Assembly (NCBI GenBank): GCA_003217965.1
Contig: QHNB01000068.1
Coordinates: forward strand, 1-15,907
Length of the DNA stretch: 15,907 nucleotides
Reading direction: 5' to 3'
DNA from: Verrucomicrobiota bacterium
GTDB taxonomy: Bacteria; Verrucomicrobiota; Verrucomicrobiia; Chthoniobacterales; UBA10450
Below, piece by piece: positions 7,253 to 12,085 of the stretch. The notes under the pieces were generated by a model. It did no database searches. It was not told the origin of the DNA and saw nothing but the letters and a program-made list of their open reading frames with translations. The position numbers and the translations under genes are program-made. Positions within the stretch are counted from its first letter, which is position 1, and each line of letters opens with the position of its first letter.

Positions 7253-7840
7253 ATGCTTATGAATAAGAAATCTTTGTTTTTGTCTTTTGTTGCGGCGGCG
7301 CTCGTCACCTCGGTGGCAACAGCCGGGACGCTTCACGGTAGTGGTGGCGGCCGTGGCCATTTCACGCCCTCGGGAGGTGGCTTCACCCGCGGCGGAATGG
7401 GCGGCTGGCGCGGCGGTAATTGGGGCGGCGGCAATTGGAATGGCCGTTGGGGCGGGGATTGGCACCGCGGTCATCACCACCATGACTTTAATGATTTCGT
7501 TTTCGTTGGCAGCTTTGGGTTTCCGTTCTGGGGTTGGGGCTGGGGCTATCCGTGGGGTTATCCCTATGGATACGGCTATGGGTACGGTCCTGGGTACGGC
7601 CCCGGTTACTACGGCAGCGGCTACTATGGCGCTGCCTACTACCCGGGCGGCGACTATGGTTACCGTAATTACGGCAGCCAATCAGGCGTCGCTCAGCTGC
7701 AGCGGCGACTTGCCCGTGCCGGCTACTACCGTGGCCCTATCGATGGGATTATGGGACCTCGAACGCGCTACGCGCTTCGCGCCTACCAGCACGATCACGG
7801 AACGGCAGACTATCAGGCGATGGGTGGGCGGCCTCTTTAG
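7253..7840 (+). CDS. Secreted Gly/Tyr-rich protein with peptidoglycan-binding domain
   Basis: This 195-residue protein has a clear Sec signal peptide (NKKSLFLSFVAAALVTSVATA, starting at residue 4; an ATG at 7259 would give a cleaner start than 7253). Residues 25-80 are rich in Gly, Trp and Arg with a HHHH cluster at 74-77. Residues 86-140 are repetitive Gly-Tyr-Pro (PYGYGYGYGPGYGPGYYG). Residues 144-183 match the start of a PF01471 peptidoglycan-binding domain: VAQLQRRLARAGYYRGPIDG, then MGPRTRYALRAYQHDHG. The domain stops about 15-20 residues early and ends in an unrelated tail, GTADYQAMGGRPL, so a late frameshift is possible. The likely role is a cell-envelope structural or cell-wall-associated protein. 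The low-complexity region has no assignable function. Confidence 0.8.
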   Translation: MLMNKKSLFLSFVAAALVTSVATAGTLHGSGGGRGHFTPSGGGFTRGGMGGWRGGNWGGGNWNGRWGGDWHRGHHHHDFNDFVFVGSFGFPFWGWGWGYPWGYPYGYGYGYGPGYGPGYYGSGYYGAAYYPGGDYGYRNYGSQSGVAQLQRRLARAGYYRGPIDGIMGPRTRYALRAYQHDHGTADYQAMGGRPL

Positions 7841-7917
7841 GCCGATTAAATCGAGTTAGCTGGCGTCGGGCGGGTGATGGTTCGATTCGACTTTTGGCCT
7901 GCGTTGTTGCCGCGGTG

Positions 7918-7934
7918 GCAGGCGTGTCGCCTGC
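7918..7934. other. Hairpin GCAGGCG-TGT-CGCCTGC
   Basis: A perfect 7-bp stem with a 3-base loop lies in the 293-base gap before the MsrB-like gene. A second, smaller one (CTACAA-C-TTGTAG, 7968-7980) follows. Neither has a T-run. They share the short-loop design of the hairpins at 14013-14091. No gene is convincing in this gap. Confidence 0.4.
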
Positions 7935-8090
7935 AAATATTGAAGGAGGCAGCCCACACGATTGCCGCTACAACTTGTAGGCGAGTGACGCGATCAGCGG
8001 TGTCGAGCAGGCAATGATGATCTGGAAATGCAGAACATGCGCGATTTCCCGCGAGCAAATAACCGACACCGGGCGTCGCGCGCTTGAGAA

Positions 8091-8114
8091 AAAGAAGTGA
8101 CGACGGTGGTCAGT
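8091..8114 (+). repeat. AAAGAAGTGAC element, copy 2
   Basis: AAAGAAGTGAC, then GACGGTGGTCAGT, resembles the element at 5180-5204. It ends 19 bases before the ATG of the MsrB-like gene. In this copy TGAC and GTCA form a weak inverted repeat. Confidence 0.4.
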
Positions 8115-8133
8115 TTCTGATTCAATTGCATTG

Positions 8134-8733
8134 ATGGAAGCGATGTACGGAGGTCGAGTCACTAGCGAGGAAAGGTCGACCCTCAGCACTTACATCGGTC
8201 TCATCGTGGTAACTGTACTCGGTGCCTGGGCCATCTACTTCTTTTTTCTCGCCCAGGAAAAGCAAAAAGAAGTCACGGGATTCGATCCGAACCGGCCACT
8301 TCCAAGCGACGACACTTTGCAAAGGCGATTAAAGCCGGACCAGTATTTGGTCGTGCGGCAAGGCGGTACCGAGACTGCCTTTCAAAACGAGTTCTGGAAC
8401 AACGAGCGCACCGGCCTCTACGTTGATGTCATCACCGGCGAACCACTCTTCACTTCGCTCGACAAATTCGATGGCGGTACCGGCCGGCCCACGTTTACCA
8501 AACCGATCTCGAACGATCTCTTGGTTGAGAAAGTGGACACTTCGCACGACATGCAGCGCACTGAAGTGTGCGCCAAGCGAAGCAATGCCCATCTCGGCCA
8601 TCTCTTTCCCGACCCGACGTCGCCGACCGGAAAACGCTACGCCGTCAACTCTGCCGCATTCCGTTTCATTCCAATGGAACGAATGAAAGACGAAGGTTAC
8701 GAAGCGTTCCTGCCGCTCCTGGAGAAAAAGTAG
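8134..8733 (+). CDS. Membrane-anchored MsrB-like protein lacking the catalytic cysteine
   Basis: This 199-residue protein (ATG 8134; an in-frame TTG at 8131 is less likely) has a membrane helix at about residues 20-40 followed by a methionine-R-sulfoxide reductase B fold. Numbering from the TTG, recognisable pieces are TETAFQNEFWNNERTGLYVDVITGEPLF, split here as TETAFQNEFWN and GLYVDVITGEPLF (80-107), KFDGGTGRPTF (112-122), RTEV (143-146), NAHLGHLFPD (152-161) and PTGKRYAVNSAAFRFIP (165-181). In active MsrB the RY motif is followed by the nucleophilic Cys; here it is Ala171. The usual GWPSF Trp is Arg119. The only cysteine is Cys147, at a position usually Arg. The protein is probably inactive as a standard MsrB and may bind oxidised methionine or use altered chemistry. 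The helix implies a periplasmic domain. Confidence 0.82.
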   Translation: MEAMYGGRVTSEERSTLSTYIGLIVVTVLGAWAIYFFFLAQEKQKEVTGFDPNRPLPSDDTLQRRLKPDQYLVVRQGGTETAFQNEFWNNERTGLYVDVITGEPLFTSLDKFDGGTGRPTFTKPISNDLLVEKVDTSHDMQRTEVCAKRSNAHLGHLFPDPTSPTGKRYAVNSAAFRFIPMERMKDEGYEAFLPLLEKK

Positions 8734-8796
8734 CGTCCGAGAGACGCCTGCGATCTGCCAAAGAAATGACGCTACTCTCAATCTGGGCCTGATGTC

Positions 8797-8834
8797 TCCG
8801 ATCTCCCAGCTCCGAGCTCCAAGCTTCCGATTAA
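8797..8834 (+). repeat. AGCTCC word repeat, copy 2
   Basis: TCCGATCTCCCAGCTCC, GAGCTCC, AAGCTTCCGATTAAG is built from the same units as the spacers at 287, 10012 and 11083, but lacks the CCTAGCTTCT word. It lies between the convergent MsrB-like gene and the 101-residue membrane protein. Confidence 0.4.
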
Positions 8835-8877
8835 GAGTGAGAACTGCTCCCTAGGTTCTGGCGCCGTCGTTATTTGG

Positions 8878-9183
8878 TCAGACCTTTGGTGGCGGAGCAG
8901 TGCGATGGTGCTTCCGGCGCGGTGGGAAAATTTCGCTCACAAAAAGTGCAAGTGTGGCAAGAGCAACCAGGCCCACGATGCCCAAGAGGACGAATGCGCC
9001 ATACAAACGAACCTCTTCTTTCCCGGCGAGTGCGTGCCTCCCACCGCCGGAATCGTATATCGCCCCGGCTTCGTTGTGCATGCCGCCATGAAACCCGGTC
9101 AGGACACCGATGCTGATGCAGAACGCGATTGCCAAAACAATCCAGAAGCCGCGCGAGGCCAGTGCTCGTTTGAAGGTCTGCAT
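8878..9183 (-). CDS. Small two-helix membrane protein, unknown
   Basis: This encodes 101 residues with no family I recognise. Two hydrophobic segments (about 12-30, FWIVLAIAFCISIGVLTG, and 62-84, AFVLLGIVGLVALATLALFV) flank a polar loop with GGMHNEAGAIYDSGGGRH. The end is basic and proline-rich (PPRRKHHRTAPPPKV). Both ends are predicted cytoplasmic, with the His-containing loop outside. It starts 16 bases after the stop of the 53-residue membrane protein on the same strand, so the two are probably one operon. A TTTCAGC/GCTGAAA word repeat fills the junction. Long antisense frames on the plus strand here look like shadows. Confidence 0.7.
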   Translation of the reverse strand: MQTFKRALASRGFWIVLAIAFCISIGVLTGFHGGMHNEAGAIYDSGGGRHALAGKEEVRLYGAFVLLGIVGLVALATLALFVSEIFPPRRKHHRTAPPPKV

Positions 9184-9215
9184 TTCAGCTTTCAGCGTCT
9201 CAGATTTCAGCTTTG
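9182..9215. repeat. GCTGAAA word repeat at a start codon
   Basis: On the minus strand the units AAAGCTGAAATCTGAGACGC and TGAAAGCTGAAATG follow one another. GCTGAAA occurs three times in imperfect form, and the last copy reads directly into the ATG of the 101-residue protein. No Shine-Dalgarno sequence is present. Confidence 0.4.
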
Positions 9216-9361
9216 TTCGTCAACAGGGCAGGCGACGCGCTGGTTACGAGATTGGCGGCCAAACAAAGGAGAAAGGCGAGGGTTACGATCGAAATGAACA
9301 AGGCCCTTCTCACAAGCCAGAGGAACGGCTTTTTTTGCCAAACTAATTCGGTTTTGTCCAT
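9200..9361 (-). CDS. 53-residue single-helix membrane protein, unknown
   Basis: A short open frame from ATG 9361 to TGA 9200 reads MDKTELVWQKKPFLWLVRR, then ALFISIVTLAFLLCLAANLV, then TSASPALLTNKAEI. The basic stretch KKPFLWLVRR followed by one strong hydrophobic helix (about residues 21-39) is typical of a small inner-membrane protein with a cytoplasmic N-terminus. It ends 16 bases before the two-helix protein, supporting an operon of two small membrane proteins. No ribosome site is seen. The start codon is embedded in a TGTCC...GGACA inverted repeat (9355-9373), and the palindrome at 9416-9432 lies 55 bases upstream. Function unknown; being so short, it could be missed by standard gene callers. 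Confidence 0.6.
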   Translation of the reverse strand: MDKTELVWQKKPFLWLVRRALFISIVTLAFLLCLAANLVTSASPALLTNKAEI

Positions 9362-9373
9362 AAAATTAGGACA
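9355..9373. promoter_or_regulatory. TGTCC...GGACA inverted repeat over a start codon
   Basis: TGTCC-ATAAAATTA-GGACA covers the ATG of the 53-residue gene on the minus strand (bases 9361-9359). It resembles the hairpin at 7146-7183. As RNA it could mask translation initiation, or it may be a DNA-level repeat. Confidence 0.3.
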
Positions 9374-9395
9374 GATTCCCTTTGCTCTCTCTTAC

Positions 9396-9438
9396 CGACT
9401 AGAAGGATAGTCGACTATACGTGGGTCACGTAAAGCAG
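9396..9438. promoter_or_regulatory. Nested palindromes including TATACGTG-GG-TCACGTA, copy 2
   Basis: CGACTA-GAAGGA-TAGTCG (9396-9413) overlaps the perfect palindrome TAGTCGACTA (9408-9417), which runs into TATACGTG-GG-TCACGTA (9416-9432) and GCAGG (9434-9438). The last part matches 5275-5297 except for the two central bases and a one-base indel. It lies 55-70 bases upstream of the minus-strand pair of membrane proteins, where an operator would be expected. Confidence 0.45.
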
Positions 9439-9459
9439 GCCCAGAACCGGCCGGCTACG

Positions 9460-9630
9460 TCAGTTATTTCGGGCCCTGTTCGGCGGTGTTGAGCGCGAGT
9501 CGCTGCCGATAATGATCACTTGGCCGCGGAAGGGTGGGGTTGGTTTCACCGGATAAAGCGGTCGAAGGACGGCGGAAGCCTGCGCTACAAGGGCAAGGGT
9601 AAGAAAGACGCAAACAGCTGCATGTTTCAT
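9460..9630 (-). CDS. Possible 56-residue secreted peptide
   Basis: From ATG 9630 the frame reads MKHAAVCVFLTLALVAQASA, a convincing Sec signal peptide with an AxA-type cleavage site. A 36-residue mature part, rich in Pro, Arg and Ser, follows (VLRPLYPVKPTPPFRGQVII, then IGSDSRSTPPNRARNN). In-frame ATGs at 9639 and 9648 are alternatives. No family is recognised and no ribosome site is visible. It is supported only by signal-peptide character, so a chance open frame cannot be excluded. Confidence 0.4.
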   Translation of the reverse strand: MKHAAVCVFLTLALVAQASAVLRPLYPVKPTPPFRGQVIIIGSDSRSTPPNRARNN

Positions 9631-9648
9631 AATTGCCATATTTATCAT

Positions 9649-10011
9649 GCATCAATCAGGTCAAAAAAGGCAAGGACAAAATCCTTTGCCCTGCGCAAAA
9701 TCACCGCCCAGCCACCAGCCCATCACGACACAGACGACTAAATTACAGCGATGATGTCGGCGCCCAGCGGTGACGGACGAGGGTAGCGGCTGCCAGCTTC
9801 TACGGCGCGAGGAACCGAGACTTTGAATGTGCCTGGGGAAGCCGGGCACGCTGGAGAGAAGGTGTTAATCCAGCTTTTGTCGCGCCTCTCCAACCTCTGC
9901 TTCGACCAATTTACGATGTAACGTTTTAACGAGTCACGTTGCCGGAGGACAAGCGTCAAAAGAATTTAGACTCTACTCTTACTCTTTTCCCCTGAGCAGG
10001 GCGGCGGTCCA
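9649..10011. other. Gap with no convincing gene
   Basis: Open frames exist on both strands (for example minus 9738-9959) but none shows a family motif or a convincing start. The segment 9910-9941 contains TTACGATGTAACG then TTTTAACGAGTCA, the second copy of the word at 2756-2768. A small CCCTG-AG-CAGGG hairpin lies near 9990. Confidence 0.4.
9910..9941 (+). repeat. TAACGTTTTAACGAGTCA word, copy 2
   Basis: TTACGATG and TAACG units lead into TTTTAACGAGTCA (9924-9936). Counting from TAAC, 17 of 18 bases match 2751-2768 in the same orientation. No gene overlaps it here. Confidence 0.45.
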
Positions 10012-10066
10012 GAATTCAGCTTCCGATTCCGAACCCCGATCTCCTCGGCCTAGCTTCTAAGTAGTG
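10012..10066 (+). repeat. AGCTCC/CCTAGCTTCT word repeat, copy 3
   Basis: AGCTTCCGATTCCGAA, CCCCGATCTCCTCGG lead into CCTAGCTTCTAAGTA (10049-10063). The final 15 bases are identical to 11110-11124. The element ends about 55 bases before the start of the PAS-domain gene. Confidence 0.5.
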
Positions 10067-10118
10067 GTGAGGGCTGACCGCGTTTTCTTTCCCTGGAAAA
10101 TCAGACTCGCATCTTTGA

Positions 10119-11024
10119 TTGGATACCCTTACACCTCGCGCTGTGGAAAACCATTCCTCCGGTAGTGGCGGAAAGCCGCGTTTAAAAAAGCTGGGCAGCG
10201 ACATCACGGTTAATGTGATCGCGTCCGTGATTGCCTCGGTGGTTTTTCTGATCGCGGGATTCTTCTGGGGCAAATATCACGAACGTCATGAATACGGGAA
10301 GAACCTCGATCAGTATGACTTTTACCCGTTCGAGGTAAATCGCGACAACGTTCCCGAGTTCAAGCTGAACGATTTTCGCCTCGGCATGCACTACTTGCTC
10401 AAAAACACCGATTACACCGCCGCCTGTCAGCTGATTTTCATTGGCGAACAAAACGATGTCCGGTCAAAACTGGATCCCTCCGAGCAACGAGTTTATGCGG
10501 CGCTTTTCGGTAAATATGATGGCAAGAAAATCGCCGACGACACTGCTGAATACCTCGAGAACTACGCCCGGATCGTTCGTCTCGTCGGCAAATCGTTCCC
10601 TGATTCGGGCATTGAAATCTTGCTGCATAATCTAGCTGACCCTGCCCACTCACTGGTAGCACTCGAGAACAACGTGACCGGTCGCCATCTTCGCGACGGC
10701 ACTACCAGCTTATTGCTTGATCTGAAACGCAGGCAGATACAGAACGAAGACAAACTGAACTACGAGCTGAACATCGGCTCACGGAAGTTCAAGTGTACCA
10801 GCATTCCTATTATCCGAAAGGACTACGGCATCGTGGGTGCGATCTGCATTAATGTGGATGCCCATTACCTCAATGAGGAAGTAGCCAAGGATAAGGAGCA
10901 CTTGGAAGCATTCTTCCGCAATCTTTGCCGGACAGACTTTAAGCTAGATGAAAACATCCTGAGCAAAGACGAATTTGCGAAAGCGCAAAAAGGCAAACGC
11001 CATTTCCGCGACGAACGCTTCTAG
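10119..11024 (+). CDS. Membrane-anchored YheO-type PAS (PAS_6) protein
   Basis: This 301-residue protein starts at TTG 10119, directly after an in-frame stop; GTG 10143 is the alternative. A polar N-terminus is followed by one membrane helix (about 31-50, VNVIASVIASVVFLIAGFFW). Residues 55-145 have no recognised fold. Residues 147-250 resemble the YheO-like PAS domain: EILLHNLADPAHSLVALENN, VTGRHLRDGTTSLLLDL and IPIIRKDYGIVGAICINVD correspond to YheO's IVLHSLEDL, HTGRKIGSPITDLAL and IGLLCINMN. YheO-family proteins carry a C-terminal helix-turn-helix. Here the last 50 residues are charged and show none, so direct DNA binding is unlikely. I infer a membrane-tethered ligand sensor. The downstream membrane protein may be a partner. 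Confidence 0.75.
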   Translation: MDTLTPRAVENHSSGSGGKPRLKKLGSDITVNVIASVIASVVFLIAGFFWGKYHERHEYGKNLDQYDFYPFEVNRDNVPEFKLNDFRLGMHYLLKNTDYTAACQLIFIGEQNDVRSKLDPSEQRVYAALFGKYDGKKIADDTAEYLENYARIVRLVGKSFPDSGIEILLHNLADPAHSLVALENNVTGRHLRDGTTSLLLDLKRRQIQNEDKLNYELNIGSRKFKCTSIPIIRKDYGIVGAICINVDAHYLNEEVAKDKEHLEAFFRNLCRTDFKLDENILSKDEFAKAQKGKRHFRDERF

Positions 11025-11082
11025 CGAAATGGAAGGGGGGATTGGTATGAAGGACCAGCGGCTAACAGCACACCTCTGAGGG

Positions 11083-11126
11083 TTCCCTCCAAGCTCCCAG
11101 CTGTCACCTCCTAGCTTCTAAGTAAG
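11083..11126 (+). repeat. AGCTCC/CCTAGCTTCT word repeat, copy 4
   Basis: TTCCCTCCAAGCTCCCAGC, TGTCACCT lead into CCTAGCTTCTAAGTA (11110-11124). The last 15 bases are identical to 10049-10063. It ends next to the hairpin at 11125 and about 67 bases before the next ATG. Confidence 0.5.
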
Positions 11127-11143
11127 GGACAGCGCCCGTCCCT
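11125..11143. other. Hairpin AGGGAC-AGCGCCC-GTCCCT
   Basis: A perfect 6-bp stem with a 7-base GC-rich loop directly follows the word repeat and precedes the ATG at 11193 by 49 bases. There is no T-run. It could be a leader structure or part of the repeat family. Confidence 0.4.
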
Positions 11144-11192
11144 CCACTTGGAAACTTGAAATACCCGCCAACCCCCGGCAAAGATCTCGCCC

Positions 11193-11776
11193 ATGAGTCT
11201 GCGCAGCGGAGAACATGGAAGAAAATTTGTCAACCTGCTCCTCGAGGTCGTCCCCGTTACCGTAGGTGTCTTTCTCGCCTTGTGGGCGAACAATTGGCAC
11301 GAAGACCGCGAGCATCAGGCGCTGGCCCGAGCCAACCTCCAGGCCACGCAGCGCTACCGCCCATATCACGAAACTCTCGCCCGCGAGCTGGTTCAGTTTC
11401 TCCGTAGCAAAGATCCCCCGAGCGAGGACCGTTTCACTAAGGAAGTCCATTTCGAAGGGGTGCGCCCTGTCATCTACGAGCACACCGCGTGGGACCTCGC
11501 CCTGGCCACACAAGCGTTGTCCTATCTCAAGCCGGATTTGGCCTTCGACATCTCCAAAGTCTATCCCAGCAGAACGCCTTTCAGACCTTGGAAAACAGCT
11601 TCCTCGCTTCTGCGTTCACTCCGGCGAGCATGTCGAGCGACAACCCGAGAGGTTTAGCCACAGCCATGCTGATCTATCTCAGTGATGTAAATCAGCTCGA
11701 GCCGGCGATCGTCAGCCTGCACGAAAAAGTGATCCCCGAAGTAAAACGCGCACTTACCGGCAACGCCGCGCGCTAG
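11193..11776 (+). pseudogene. Frameshifted single-helix membrane protein, unknown
   Basis: Two frames together make one protein of about 194 residues. The first (11193 on) has a polar start, a helix LLEVVPVTVGVFLALWANNW at about residues 16-35, then YHETLARELVQFLRS and HTAWDLALATQALSYLKPDL. It resembles a widespread uncharacterised family of small bacterial proteins with an N-terminal helix and a helical domain containing a TAWxxALAT-type motif. Around 11561-11566 coding continues in another frame as SQQNAFQTLENSFLASAFTP, ending with LEPAIVSLHEKVIPEVKRAL at 11776. Adding one base (SKVYSQQNAF) restores a continuous protein. The original frame runs on to 11657 as an Arg-rich nonsense tail. Either a recent single-base deletion or a sequencing error explains it. 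It follows the PAS gene by 168 bases. Confidence 0.65.
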
Positions 11777-12085
11777 CTTTGGTGAAGAAGTGGGGTGTTG
11801 TCACCCACGAGGCGAAGAGGGGGTTGAACCGGGTAAGCACGAGTTTTATTGCCGCCAGAACGGCGGATAGCTGTTGTTTTTCGCCTCAGGCCGGCTTCAA
11901 AAGGCGCAGCTGGTGCCGAAGACTATCCGGTGAAGTGCATCACTGCGGGTAAACTCGTCGACAAATTAGTACTAGTACTTATCAGGCACTACCAAGACTG
12001 GCGGCTTGGCGGGAACGCCACGAGCCAGAACTGACCGTCTCCTGGTGCTTGTCTGATCATTTCTATGGGCGTATCCTGGACGTTC
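11777..12085. other. Gap upstream of the adenylate cyclase
   Basis: About 310 bases without a convincing gene. The only marked feature is the palindrome AGTACTAGTACT at 11968-11979. A 61-codon open frame (11849-12034) shows no recognisable motif. Confidence 0.4.
11968..11979. promoter_or_regulatory. Palindrome AGTACTAGTACT
   Basis: A perfect 12-base palindrome, also a tandem repeat of AGTACT, lies 106 bases before the cyclase ATG at 12086. It could be an operator for the cyclase gene; the regulator cannot be named. Confidence 0.35.

Noticed and set aside
7878..7890. tRNA T-arm-like sequence GGTTCGATTC
   Set aside because: No acceptor, D-arm or anticodon arm can be paired around it.
7968..8189. 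Minus-strand frame ending in a hydrophobic stretch (HFQIIIACSTPLIASLAYKL)
   Set aside because: It overlaps the start of the MsrB-like gene and lacks a convincing beginning; at most a remnant.
8905..9297. 130-codon plus-strand frame
   Set aside because: It is antisense to two likely membrane-protein genes and shows no family motif or hydrophobic pattern of its own.
9314..9336. Rho-independent terminator (AAGCC/GGCTT stem plus seven Ts, plus strand)
   Set aside because: It lies inside the 53-residue minus-strand gene, the stem is only 5 bp, and no plus-strand gene ends nearby.
9738..9959. Minus-strand 73-codon frame
   Set aside because: No signal peptide, family motif or ribosome site, and it crosses a word-repeat region.
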